From Pseudorhodoferax soli (GTDB lineage Bacteria; Pseudomonadota; Gammaproteobacteria; Burkholderiales; Burkholderiaceae_C), in the NCBI RefSeq assembly GCF_003337555.1, contig NZ_QPJK01000013.1, forward strand, positions 62,001-126,000: 64,000 nt of DNA, in the 5' to 3' direction. Made by a program: the position numbers and the translations under genes. The first letter of the stretch is position 1, and each line of letters starts with the position of its first letter. The notes under the pieces were generated by a model. That model searched no databases. It saw only the letters and a list, made by a program, of their open reading frames with translations, and was not told where the DNA came from. Positions 1-8,424 of the stretch are shown here, piece after piece.

Positions 1-26
1 CAGCCTGGTGTGAACGCCTCGGCAGT

Positions 27-548
27 TCAAGAAGCTGCGGTCGGGCGAATCGGTGTTGGCCGATCGCCCATCGCTACAGTCGGCATCTGATCGTCCGACC
101 TGTCTGCCGCCTCTCTCGCCCGATCCCGGAATGACCGATCGGCCTGCGAGAAGGCATCGCTCTCCATGAGCCTTCGCACCCGGTGGTCGGTGGTGGCCTG
201 CGAGGTCTCCGGCAGGCAATCCACAGCCAGGTTGCGCGTGCGTCTGGCGACCTCAACCGCGGCCGCCGGCCATGCAACGAACAGCACGGCGAACAGGCGC
301 CGCAGTGCTGCTCCGATGCGCTGTTGGCGCATGTCCCTGTACTCCTGGATCCGGATGCTGCGTTGGCAGCACAGATACAGTCCCCGGTGGCGACGACGGA
401 AGTCCTCGTCGCGTTCCAGCTCCGTCAGGATCTCAGCGGCAAGTGCCGCATCCTTGCGTGCTTCAGGATAGAACCCGACCCACGTCTGCTGCTCAAGATG
501 CTCCACGCTGAAGAGCTTCTGACCGGCGTTCGACTTGTCCTGGGACAT
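27..548 (-). CDS. Hypothetical protein with one membrane segment
   Basis: A 173-residue protein I do not recognise. The start chosen is the ATG at 548, reading MSQDKSNAG, because GAAGG sits 7-8 bases upstream; the open frame runs further upstream to 773, but that stretch is Arg-rich and looks untranslated. One hydrophobic segment lies near residues 83-100 (LRRLFAVLFVAWPAAAVEV). The part before it is rich in charged residues (ELERDEDFRRRHR) and the tail is polar. It is probably a small inner-membrane protein with cytoplasmic flanks. Its role is unknown; lying next to a DUF1173 gene it may belong to the mobile-element backbone. Confidence 0.55.
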   Translation of the reverse strand: MSQDKSNAGQKLFSVEHLEQQTWVGFYPEARKDAALAAEILTELERDEDFRRRHRGLYLCCQRSIRIQEYRDMRQQRIGAALRRLFAVLFVAWPAAAVEVARRTRNLAVDCLPETSQATTDHRVRRLMESDAFSQADRSFRDRAREAADRSDDQMPTVAMGDRPTPIRPTAAS

Positions 549-1452
549 GTCTTCGCCTTCTTCAACGGCACTCGCTTTTCGGCCAGGCCGTGTCGCCAGC
601 TGCGTGTTTCGCGAGCGGCGAGATGCTCCAGGACCTGCACAGTGCAGGGATCTGGGTGCTTCTCGCCGGACGTACGGAACGCGGACTGGGCCTACCAAGC
701 AACACACCCTCATGCTGTTGCTTTCCCTCTCTTGCTGTTCGCATGTGTGTCTCTCCATTGGCAATGGGGACACGTCTCCCCGCCGGGGATGGGTCCCCGG
801 TTGGGATGCTTCGGCAGGCCGAAGCGCTCAGTGGCAGGCCATTGGCACGCCACGGGTCGAAGCCCGCGATCCGAGGATCGGGGCTTCACTCTCGATGTCC
901 GGCGCGACGGTCAGGCCGTCGCGACCGGGCAGTCAGGTTGGCGCCCGCCGCATGGACGACAGCGCCAGGTTCCGCGACCCAACTGGGCCGCATGGGCTCA
1001 AGGCCACTGGAATGGCCTGGCTCGGACGGATCCGAGCGCTCGAAGGGCGAGTAACGATCGCTACGCCGGCCGTGGCCGGACTTCAAGCAGCCCTGAGGCC
1101 ACGATGAAGGCTGGGTGAGCTCGACGCCCACGGGTAGCCATGCGACTATGCAGCGGGCACAGCGTCGGTTCAAGCCGCCACGCAGCCCGGCCACATCGAT
1201 CGACCCGTTGCTGGGCGAATCGCGCGCTGTTCCGTGTGGCGGTGTTGGTCGACGCCTCGATCGCCGACGCCGTCGGCGGATGTTTGCGCAGAGGCTGACG
1301 CGGCTCGCAGCACAGAACGGCAAGGCGGGTTGCTGCTGCTGGCCGCATCTGCTCGTCATCAAGCGCGATAGCCACCTGCCTTGTCCCCGGATTTGTGCTT
1401 GTGCTTCGACACGCCGGTAGCAAGCATGTGCGCTGCTCCTGCAGGGGTTTCC
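549..1452. other. Intergenic stretch with two GC hairpins
   Basis: About 900 bases without a convincing gene; the open frames present are Arg/Pro-rich and overlap each other on both strands. At 766-800 two adjacent dyads occur: GGGGA-N6-TCCCC (766-781) and the perfect 7-bp stem CCGGGGA-TGGG-TCCCCGG (783-800). No T-run follows either, so they are not clear terminators. They could be an operator or a structured leader. Confidence 0.35.
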
Positions 1453-2700
1453 ATGGACATCCAGCGGTTCACCGTCACCGGTATCGAGTACGGCGCGGAC
1501 GATCCGGCGCTTCAAGCCGCGCTGGCGAAGGCCCACGACGCCCAGGAAAGGCCTCGATGCCTGTGCGTCTCGGGAGGCGTTGAGATGTACATCGCACGCC
1601 ATCGTCAGTTCGTGCTCAAACGCATGCCAGGTTCGGGCATGCGCCACCACCCCGAATGTCCTTCCTACGAGCCCGACGCGCAGCAATCAGGGCTGGGCGA
1701 GCTCGTCGGAGAAGCTGTGCTCGAGCCGACGCCTGGCAGCTTCGAGCTGCGCGTCAACTTTCCGTGGATGCGTGTTGCCGGACGGGCCGTGCCCAAGGGC
1801 GAGCCGCAAGACCCTGCCGAAGTGGTTGTCGCGCGCAAACGGATGAGCTTGCGAGCGCTGATGCACTTCCTATTCGAGCGCGCGGGGCTGAACCGTTGGA
1901 CACCAGCCATGCAGGGCAAGCGCAACCAGGGCGTGCTCCACAAGTACCTTCTGGAGGCGGCCGAGAGCGTCACGGTGAGGGGTTTGAGCCTGTCCGAGCG
2001 GCTCTACGTCCCGGAGCCCTTTTCCGAAGAGGGGCGTGAAGGCGCGGCGAGCCGGCGTCGCGCGAAGCTGTCGGTCCTGCATCCCCGCAATGGGCAAAGT
2101 CCGCTCGCCATCGCGCTGGGTGAGTTCAAGGCTTGCGACACCACGGCGTTGGGCTGCCGTGTCTGGATCAAGCATGCGCCGGACGCGCCGCTGCTGGCCG
2201 ATGCCCGAACCTGGGGGCGCATCGAGCGAACCTTCGGCGCTTTGCTGGAGGCTCGGCATGCCGACACCAACCAGCGGGTGAGGGTCGTCATGGCGGCGCT
2301 GATCCGGGCCCGCCGCGAGCACACCTACGAGATCGACGCGGCCAGCATGATGCTCACCAGCGAGCACTGGATTCCTCTGGATGGCGTGCACGAGCTCGAT
2401 CTGCTGGGCGAACTCGTCGCCCAGCGTCGTCGGTTTCTGAAGCCTCTGCGCTATGACGCGCGTACGGCAGCCGCTTTTCCCAACGCGTTGCTGCTCGACG
2501 CCGGGACGAAGGCCGTGCCCCTGCATGTCGTGAGCGCTTTCATGTCGGCCAAGGAGCGTGCGATCAAGGAGAAGTCGGCCCAGGCCGCGGACGGCTGGAT
2601 CTGGCGCAATGACGAGCCCATGCCCCAGCTCCCCGTCACGCACCACCCAGGTGGCGGGCGGCGTGATGCTGCGGGGCGTGATGGGGCGGGCCGTACCTGA
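1453..2700 (+). CDS. DUF1173 family protein
   Basis: A 415-residue protein starting MDIQRFTVTG at the ATG at 1453, with AGGGG five bases upstream. The family hallmarks are visible: a CLC motif after RPR, MYIARHRQFVLKRMPGSG, HHPECPSYEP, and a GLGELVGEAV stretch. DUF1173 proteins have no known biochemical role; from family knowledge they occur mostly on plasmids and integrative elements near relaxase, helicase or partition genes, so a part in element upkeep is plausible. The paired Cys (CLC) and HHPEC suggest a metal site, which is inference. The C-terminus (GGGRRDAAGRDGAGRT) is low complexity and may come from 3' end drift. It converges on xenA across a 136-base gap. Confidence 0.85.
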   Translation: MDIQRFTVTGIEYGADDPALQAALAKAHDAQERPRCLCVSGGVEMYIARHRQFVLKRMPGSGMRHHPECPSYEPDAQQSGLGELVGEAVLEPTPGSFELRVNFPWMRVAGRAVPKGEPQDPAEVVVARKRMSLRALMHFLFERAGLNRWTPAMQGKRNQGVLHKYLLEAAESVTVRGLSLSERLYVPEPFSEEGREGAASRRRAKLSVLHPRNGQSPLAIALGEFKACDTTALGCRVWIKHAPDAPLLADARTWGRIERTFGALLEARHADTNQRVRVVMAALIRARREHTYEIDAASMMLTSEHWIPLDGVHELDLLGELVAQRRRFLKPLRYDARTAAAFPNALLLDAGTKAVPLHVVSAFMSAKERAIKEKSAQAADGWIWRNDEPMPQLPVTHHPGGGRRDAAGRDGAGRT

Positions 2701-2836
2701 TCCGCTTTCAGGCAAGGGCCTTCCTGGAGCGTCGAGACGAGTCTGCCTGTTCGTGCCGAGTCCCGACAGGCTGGAGCGACGAGCTGACCAGTCCGCTATG
2801 ACCAGTCCGCAAGCCAGCGTCGCGCCGATGGCCAGC

Positions 2837-3925
2837 TCAGTAACGTTCCAGCCAGTGCGCGTAGGGTGCCGGAAGGACCCAGGATGGCCGTTCCACGCCA
2901 AGCTCCTTGGCCGCCGCATAGGACCAGTGTGGATTGGCCAAGTGCGCCTTGCCCACCATGACCACGTCCAGCTGCGCGTCTCGCACCACTTGCTCGGCAA
3001 TGGAAGGTGTACCGAAACCCCAGGCCGAGGACACGGGAACGCCGGCTTCGCGGCGCACGCGTTGGGCGATCGGGCCGAGGAACGGCGAGCCCCATGGGAT
3101 CTTTGCGTCCGGGGTCGAGAAGCCGATGCTGACGCTGAGCATGTCCATTCCGGCGCTCTTGAACTGTCGGGTCAGCTCGATCGACTCGACCAGAGTCTGT
3201 TCGTCGCGCCCGTCGAACTCCAACACGCCAAAGCGCACCGTCAGCGGCAGATGCTCGGGCCACACTTCACGCACAGCCCTGAGCGTTTCCAGCAGGAACC
3301 GGCCGCGATTCTGCGCAGACCCGCCGTAGGCGTCGTCGCGGTGGTTAGACGCCGCGGCGAAGAAGCTCTGCGCGAGATAGCCGTGCGCAAAGTGCAGCTC
3401 CAACCACTCGAAACCGACGTCACGCGCGCGCACAGCAGCATCGACGAAGTCCTGGCGCACGCGGCGGATGTCCTCGACCGTCATGGCGCGTGGCTGTTTC
3501 TGCAGGCCGGGGCCGTAGGCGATCGCCGATGGCGCGATGGTCTGCCAGCCGCGCGGGTCACCTTCGGCAATGTGGTCGTCGCCTTCCCAGGGGCGATTCG
3601 CGCTGGCCTTGCGACCGGCGTGCGCAATCTGAATTCCTGGCACAGAACCGGCTGCCTTGATGGACTGCACCACAGGCACGAATGCTTGCGCGAGATCGTC
3701 ATTCCAGATGCCCGTGCACGCAGGGGTGATGCGTCCTTCCGGCGAGACGGCCGTCGCTTCGACGATCACCAGCCCGGCGCCACCGCGTGCCAACGAAGCG
3801 TAGTGGCTGAGGTGCCAGTCGTTGATCAGCCCGTCCGTGGCGGAGTACTGGCACATGGGGGGAACCGCGATGCGGTTGCGAAGGGTGATGGACTTGAGTG
3901 TGAAGGGGTTGAACAGTGCGGACAT
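2837..3925 (-). CDS. xenA: NADH:flavin oxidoreductase, Old Yellow Enzyme (XenA-like)
   Basis: A 362-residue FMN enzyme of the class III Old Yellow Enzyme group (XenA/YqjM), which reduces activated C=C bonds and nitro or nitrate-ester xenobiotics with NAD(P)H in the cytoplasm. Visible signatures: Cys25 and Tyr27 in VPPMCQYSATDG, which tune the flavin in this group; IQIAHAGRKAS; the paired histidines in LHFAHGYLAQSFF that bind substrate; and the C-terminal PAPYAHWLERY, which reaches into the partner subunit. The length matches Pseudomonas XenA and I recall near-identical stretches there. It is transcribed away from an ArsR-type gene 87 bases off, so it is very likely controlled by that regulator through the dyad between them. 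The ribosome site is weak (AGAAAG). Confidence 0.93.
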   Translation of the reverse strand: MSALFNPFTLKSITLRNRIAVPPMCQYSATDGLINDWHLSHYASLARGGAGLVIVEATAVSPEGRITPACTGIWNDDLAQAFVPVVQSIKAAGSVPGIQIAHAGRKASANRPWEGDDHIAEGDPRGWQTIAPSAIAYGPGLQKQPRAMTVEDIRRVRQDFVDAAVRARDVGFEWLELHFAHGYLAQSFFAAASNHRDDAYGGSAQNRGRFLLETLRAVREVWPEHLPLTVRFGVLEFDGRDEQTLVESIELTRQFKSAGMDMLSVSIGFSTPDAKIPWGSPFLGPIAQRVRREAGVPVSSAWGFGTPSIAEQVVRDAQLDVVMVGKAHLANPHWSYAAAKELGVERPSWVLPAPYAHWLERY

Positions 3926-3962
3926 TGGCTTTCTGGGAGAAATCTGGATCGGAACGAGAGCT

Positions 3963-3994
3963 TTCGAATGTTCGATAAATTACGAACATACGAA
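3963..3994. promoter_or_regulatory. 32-bp inverted repeat operator between xenA and arsR-type gene
   Basis: The arms TTCGAATGTTCG (3963-3974) and CGAACATACGAA (3983-3994) are inverted repeats matching at 11 of 12 positions around an 8-base AT-rich spacer. The inner 7 bp (ATGTTCG/CGAACAT) are perfect. The site sits between two divergent genes, 18 bases before the regulator start and 37 before xenA, as expected for an ArsR-family dimer acting on both promoters. Confidence 0.75.
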
Positions 3995-4012
3995 GCAGTC
4001 TAGCGAAAGTTT

Positions 4013-4357
4013 ATGATCGAGGCGATGCGCGCCCTCAAACACCCTGATGCCAACGAGTTCGTCTTGGAGAGGGTCTTCTACGCTTTGAGCGACCCGGTAC
4101 GCCTTGACATCGTGCGGCGTCTGGCGGAAGTTGACGCGGCCAGTTGCGGCGAACTGGATGGAGGTCGGCCCAAGTCGACGGTGTCGCACCACTTCCGCGT
4201 GCTACGGGAATCCGGCCTGGTCCACACGGATTGCGCCGGGACGACGCACATGAACACATTGCGTCGTGCGGATCTGGACAAGCGCTTTCCTGGGTTGATG
4301 GGCGCCATCCTCAACCAGCCTGTTCCGGATGTGAAGCGCTCGCGCGGCGCCAAGTAG
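4013..4357 (+). CDS. ArsR-family winged-helix regulator
   Basis: A 114-residue helix-turn-helix protein. The pattern FYALSDPVRLDIVRRLAE followed by PKSTVSHHFRVLRESGLVHT is the classic ArsR winged helix, with the recognition helix around STVSHHFRVL. No CxC metal-binding pair of the arsenic or cadmium sensors is present; single Cys residues lie at CGEL and DCAG. It may therefore sense an electrophile or another organic ligand rather than a metal, which is inference. ATG 4013 lacks a good ribosome site; ATG 4025 is a second option but its GAGG lies only two bases away. Divergent from xenA with a shared palindrome, so probably an autoregulated repressor of xenA. Confidence 0.88.
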   Translation: MIEAMRALKHPDANEFVLERVFYALSDPVRLDIVRRLAEVDAASCGELDGGRPKSTVSHHFRVLRESGLVHTDCAGTTHMNTLRRADLDKRFPGLMGAILNQPVPDVKRSRGAK

Positions 4358-4675
4358 GCGGTTGACCTCTCTGGACAACCGGGCACCCGGCGTAGGCCAT
4401 AGGGTGCGATCCGCAACAGGGAGCGCGGCCACCGGCCTGTGGTTTTCCGTGGTGATCCGCGCCAACGTGGCGCCCGCAGCCATGTCTTGCGGCTGGCGAC
4501 CCTGCGACGCTCCGCTCCAGCGGCGCCATGCCGCAGTTCGAGCACCGAAGTAGAAGACAGCGGCCGCAGACGTTCGCTATCGACGCTCGCCATGGTCTGG
4601 CTGTGCTTCAGACGTCCTGGCCAGCGGCCCAAACCTTGGGGTTGACGCTGCTGAGATCGGGGGGATGCTGGGTCC
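4358..4675. other. Intergenic gap, no gene seen
   Basis: About 318 bases between the ArsR-type gene and the DinG-type helicase. The short open frames here lack ribosome sites and look like shadows. I see no clear terminator or promoter. Confidence 0.4.
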
Positions 4676-6934
4676 ATGCTGACCCAGCCCGAGATGGAAC
4701 TGATGCGAAGCTGCCTCGATGCAGTTCGCGCGGGCTCGCCTGGGTTTCGCAAGCGTCGCGCGCAGCTGCAGATGATCGCGGCAGTTGCGCATGTGCTGGG
4801 GCGCGCCGGCTGCAACGAGGGACTGCGACAGGCCGGCGCTCACTTGGGCGTCATCGAAGCGGGAACAGGGACAGGCAAGACGGTGGGCTACTTGCTGCCG
4901 GCCTTGGTCATTGCGCATCTGCGCGGTCGCAAGTTGGTGGTTTCCTCCTCGACCGTCACGCTGCAGGAGCAACTCCTGCACAAGGACCTCCCGGCGCTGT
5001 TGGCGCTGCTTCCGTTCTCGGTCCAGTACGGCGTGGCGAAGGGCCGCAGGCGCTTTCTGTGCCCGGCGCGTCTTGCGCGGCGTCTCAACGGCGAGCAAGC
5101 CGAGGATGTACTGCTGGACCCAGAGGAAGCAGCCATCGATCCAGACGCCGGGAAGGCCGCCATCGACATGCAAGCCCTGCTTTGGCACCGCAAGCTCGCG
5201 GATCGGTTCGAGGCCGGCCGCTGGGACGGAGACCGCGACGCCTGGCCCGAGCTGATCCCTGACAAGGTATGGCGCGGCGTGAGCACCGACCGGCAAGGCT
5301 GCATGGGAGCCAGGTGTCCAAGCTTCGGGCAATGTCCCTTCTACCTTGGACGCCAGCGCGCCCAGGACGCGGATGTGGTGGTTGCGAACCATGACCTCGT
5401 GCTGTCTGCGGCGGCCATCGAGGGCGGTACGACCTTGCCGGACCTGCGTGAGGCCTTGCTCGTGTTCGACGAAGCCCACAGCCTACCCGCGAAGATGGTC
5501 TCCAGAGGGGCCACACGCCACTCGCTTTGCGGTGCGGGAAGTTGGCTGGGTTCGGCAGTGAACGCGGCGCAGGCCGCATGCCGTGCTCTGCGTGCGTCTC
5601 GCCGTGCACCGGTGGTCCCGGAACCAGCCCTCGCAGGAGCGCGGTTGGGAACGGCGTTGGATCGGTTGATGGAAGTGGTCGGCAGGCACTGCGAGTTCAC
5701 CGGCGAACAGAGCGTTCATCGCTTCCGTGCAGGCCTACTGCCGGGTGACGTGCAGGATTGCGGGGCAGGCGTGCTGCAGGCAGCCCAGGCAATGGGGAAG
5801 GAACTGGATGCGATCCGCTCGGCCTTGGTTCAATTCGCAGGCGAAGCGCCTGCACAGGCGCAGCCGCACTTGAGTGCGCTTGCGCCATGCCTGGCGCGCA
5901 CCGAGCAGTTGGTCTCGACCTGGACGGCGATGCTGCGCACCGGCAAGACCCCGGCTTGCGGTGGCGCACAAGAGGAGGCTCCGACCGCGCGCTGGATCGA
6001 AAGGTGCTCGCGTCCCGACGGCGAGGACGACTTCCAGGTGTGCGCGTCCCCGCTGAGCGGTGGACCACGGCTGCGTGAACTGCTCTGGGAACGCGTCGGT
6101 GCCGCAGTCCTCACCTCGGCGACGGTACGCGCATGCGGGCGCTTCGACCTGTTCCTGGAGGAGGCAGGGTTGCGCGGGCTGTCTGCGCTCAAGCTCCTTC
6201 ACGTGTCCTCGCCGTTCGACTACGCCAGCAAGGCCACGCTACACATTCCAGCCGTGCAAGCCGATCCGCGCGATCCGACCAGCCATGGTCAGGAGGTTTC
6301 CTCGCGGCTGCCTGCGCTGCTGGAGCAACAGCGCGGAACGCTCGTGTTGTTCGCCTCGGGCCGGCAGATGCGGGAGGTGCACGCTGCGCTGCCCAAGCAT
6401 CTGCGCGATCTCGTGCTCATGCAGGGTGTCGTGGCGCGGCGCGAACTGATCGCTCGCCACCGCGAGCGCATCGACGCGGGCCAATGCTCGGTGTTGTTCG
6501 GCCTTGCAAGCCTTGCCGAAGGTGTCGATCTGCCTCGCGACTACTGCACCCATGTGATCTGCGCCAAGCTGCCGTTCTCTGTGCCGGACGGTCCTGTCGA
6601 GCAAGCCCGCCGTGAGTGGATCGAGGCCCAGGGGCGCTCGGCGTTCCTGGAACGTAGCGTGCCCGAAGTCGGCATCCGACTGGCACAGGCCACCGGAAGG
6701 CTGCTGCGCACCGATGACGACTACGGCACCGTGACGGTGCTGGATCCGCGGCTGGGATCCACGCGTTGGGGACGCATGCTGCTGCGTGGCCTGCCGCCGT
6801 TCAGGATCGTCATCGGCGACCGGCCGTTGCACGCGCAAAGTCAGCGCGACTCGCAGGCGTTGGAGGTCTCCGTGCCGCCGGCGCCTTCCGCCAGGTCAAT
6901 CGATGGTGCTGAGCAGCGAGGGGTTCTGGCGTAG
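4676..6934 (+). CDS. DinG-family ATP-dependent Fe-S DNA helicase
   Basis: A 752-residue superfamily 2 XPD/DinG-type 5'-3' helicase that unwinds DNA, forks, D-loops or R-loops. In order: Walker A EAGTGTGKT near residues 61-70; four candidate Fe-S cysteines, one in RFLCPARL (about 128) and three in GCMGARCPSFGQCPF (about 208-222); Walker B DEAH near 265; and the C-terminal helicase half with LFGLASLAEGVDLPRD and QATGRLLRTDDDYGTV. The length fits the family. The last 39 bases overlap the MocR-type gene tail to tail. It may be an element-borne paralogue of chromosomal dinG, because neighbours such as DUF1173 are mobile-element genes. No ribosome site is obvious at ATG 4676. Confidence 0.9.
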   Translation: MLTQPEMELMRSCLDAVRAGSPGFRKRRAQLQMIAAVAHVLGRAGCNEGLRQAGAHLGVIEAGTGTGKTVGYLLPALVIAHLRGRKLVVSSSTVTLQEQLLHKDLPALLALLPFSVQYGVAKGRRRFLCPARLARRLNGEQAEDVLLDPEEAAIDPDAGKAAIDMQALLWHRKLADRFEAGRWDGDRDAWPELIPDKVWRGVSTDRQGCMGARCPSFGQCPFYLGRQRAQDADVVVANHDLVLSAAAIEGGTTLPDLREALLVFDEAHSLPAKMVSRGATRHSLCGAGSWLGSAVNAAQAACRALRASRRAPVVPEPALAGARLGTALDRLMEVVGRHCEFTGEQSVHRFRAGLLPGDVQDCGAGVLQAAQAMGKELDAIRSALVQFAGEAPAQAQPHLSALAPCLARTEQLVSTWTAMLRTGKTPACGGAQEEAPTARWIERCSRPDGEDDFQVCASPLSGGPRLRELLWERVGAAVLTSATVRACGRFDLFLEEAGLRGLSALKLLHVSSPFDYASKATLHIPAVQADPRDPTSHGQEVSSRLPALLEQQRGTLVLFASGRQMREVHAALPKHLRDLVLMQGVVARRELIARHRERIDAGQCSVLFGLASLAEGVDLPRDYCTHVICAKLPFSVPDGPVEQARREWIEAQGRSAFLERSVPEVGIRLAQATGRLLRTDDDYGTVTVLDPRLGSTRWGRMLLRGLPPFRIVIGDRPLHAQSQRDSQALEVSVPPAPSARSIDGAEQRGVLA

Positions 6935-8320
6935 CAGCACGTCGATGCGCTGCAGCGCGAGTGAGAGGACCTGCGTGGAAGCGACGGCGCCTGTGGCGAT
7001 GCGAATGGCATTCGGCGCAGTGGCCGGTGCCAGAGCGAAGCTCTTGCCGGCTGCCACCAGCACGCCTTCGCCGCGCAGGCGCATCGCGAATTCTGACGCG
7101 TCCCACCGCGCTGGCAGGGGCAACCAGCAGAACAAGCCTTCCGCCTGTCCCGTGGCGCCGTGTCGGTCGAGAACCCCGTGCGCGATCTGCTGGCGGGTGC
7201 TCGCCTCGGTGCGAACGCGCTCGATCAAAGGCACCAACATTTTTCTGTGAATGAGATGGGTCGCGAGTGCGCCCTCCAGCGGCGAGACCGATTGCATCGT
7301 GGCGCGCAGCACCTCGACCAGGCGTTCCGTGGCCGCCGCGTCCGGGGTCACCACATAGCACACGCGCAGACTGGGCGAGACCAGCTTGGCCAGGCCGAAC
7401 AGCGAGTAGGTGATGTCCGGGGCGAGTGCACCCAGCAGCGGCTGCGGCTCTTTTTGCAGGCCGCCGTAGGCATCGTCCTCGATCAGCGTGATACCGCGCC
7501 GGCGTGCAACCTCGATCACCGCCTGCCTGCGCTGCAGGCCCATGACCGCACCGGTGGGGTTCTGCAGCGAGGGCACACAGTACAGGGCGGTGGCACCCGA
7601 CTTCTGCGCGGCCTCGTCCAGTGCCTCGGGACTGAGCCCCTCAGCGTCCAGTGCGACCGGCACGAGCTCGATGCCCAGCACTGCGGCCAGCGTGCGAACC
7701 GTTGGCCAGCACATGGACTCGACCATCAGGCGGCCACCGGTGCCGACCAGCCGCGAAAACAAAGCGATGAGCGCGTTGCGGGTGCCAGAGGCCATGGCCA
7801 CCCGGCCATCCAGCGGGGCGTCAAAGCGGGGCTGAAGCCATGTCTGTCCGGCGCTGCGATCCGCTCCGGGAACGCCTCCCTTGCGGCGCGCCAGAAAGTC
7901 GAAGCTGCGCTCGTGCGTCAGCTGGCGTACCTCGTCGGCCAGCATGGCCGCGATGTCCAGGTTCGGCGGCCAACTGGTGCTGAGGTCGATTGGGTCGTCT
8001 GCGTTGCCGGCGGCCTCGTCCGGGGCGCCCGCAGCAGGCCGCTCGCCGGGACGCACGCCCGCGATGAATGTGCCCTGGCCCTGGCGGGTCTGCACCAGTC
8101 CCTGCTTCTCAGCCTCCTCGTAGGCCCGGCCCACCGTGGTGAAGTTGATCTTGAGCAGCGACGCCAGCGCGCGCTGCGACAGCAACGGCTCCCCGGGTTT
8201 GAGCCGGCCTTCGCGCACATCTTCCTTTATCAGCTCGACGATGGCCAGGTACTTCGGACCCTTGCGAGCCTTGAGGGCGGCAGGCCACGACGCAAATTTT
8301 TCAGCGCTGCTATCTTGCAT
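6896..8320 (-). CDS. MocR-type regulator (GntR winged helix fused to aminotransferase fold)
   Basis: A 474-residue protein of the MocR/PdxR group: an N-terminal GntR winged helix (residues about 18-85, with LLSQRALASLLKINFTTVGRAYEEAEKQGLV) joined to a fold-type I aminotransferase domain (about 110-470). The PLP lysine is expected at about Lys312 in FGLAKLVSPSLR. Such proteins use PLP or its amino-acid adduct as a signal and usually activate a divergent catabolic operon. Here it faces the dehydrogenase-dehydratase-aminotransferase run, with a perfect 11-bp inverted repeat between them, so it is the likely regulator of that run. The ribosome site before ATG 8320 is weak. The 3' end overlaps the helicase gene by 39 bases. 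Confidence 0.92.
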   Translation of the reverse strand: MQDSSAEKFASWPAALKARKGPKYLAIVELIKEDVREGRLKPGEPLLSQRALASLLKINFTTVGRAYEEAEKQGLVQTRQGQGTFIAGVRPGERPAAGAPDEAAGNADDPIDLSTSWPPNLDIAAMLADEVRQLTHERSFDFLARRKGGVPGADRSAGQTWLQPRFDAPLDGRVAMASGTRNALIALFSRLVGTGGRLMVESMCWPTVRTLAAVLGIELVPVALDAEGLSPEALDEAAQKSGATALYCVPSLQNPTGAVMGLQRRQAVIEVARRRGITLIEDDAYGGLQKEPQPLLGALAPDITYSLFGLAKLVSPSLRVCYVVTPDAAATERLVEVLRATMQSVSPLEGALATHLIHRKMLVPLIERVRTEASTRQQIAHGVLDRHGATGQAEGLFCWLPLPARWDASEFAMRLRGEGVLVAAGKSFALAPATAPNAIRIATGAVASTQVLSLALQRIDVLLRQNPSLLSTID

Positions 8321-8356
8321 TCTCGAGACTGCATTAATACACTGACTGCGTTTCTT

Positions 8357-8392
8357 GGCGAACTGTACTAATTCAAAGTCATACAGTTCGCC
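8357..8392. promoter_or_regulatory. Perfect 11-bp inverted repeat, probable MocR-type operator
   Basis: GGCGAACTGTA (8357-8367) and TACAGTTCGCC (8382-8392) are perfect inverted repeats separated by 14 AT-rich bases. They lie in the 104-base gap between the MocR-type gene and the dehydrogenase gene. The hexamer GACTGC also occurs twice, 16 bases apart, at 8327 and 8343. Placement and symmetry suit a dimeric regulator acting on both promoters. Confidence 0.72.
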
Positions 8393-8424
8393 GTGTGGGT
8401 AGTAAACAAAGCAAGGAGCCGAGT

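Noticed and set aside
766-800. Intrinsic terminator from the two GC hairpins
   Set aside because: Neither stem is followed by a T-run, so termination is not supported.
2558-4003. 481-codon plus-strand frame
   Set aside because: Antisense to xenA, whose product is recognisable over its full length.
7160-8371. 403-codon plus-strand frame
   Set aside because: Shadow of the MocR-type gene; no domain and a Gln/Arg-rich composition.
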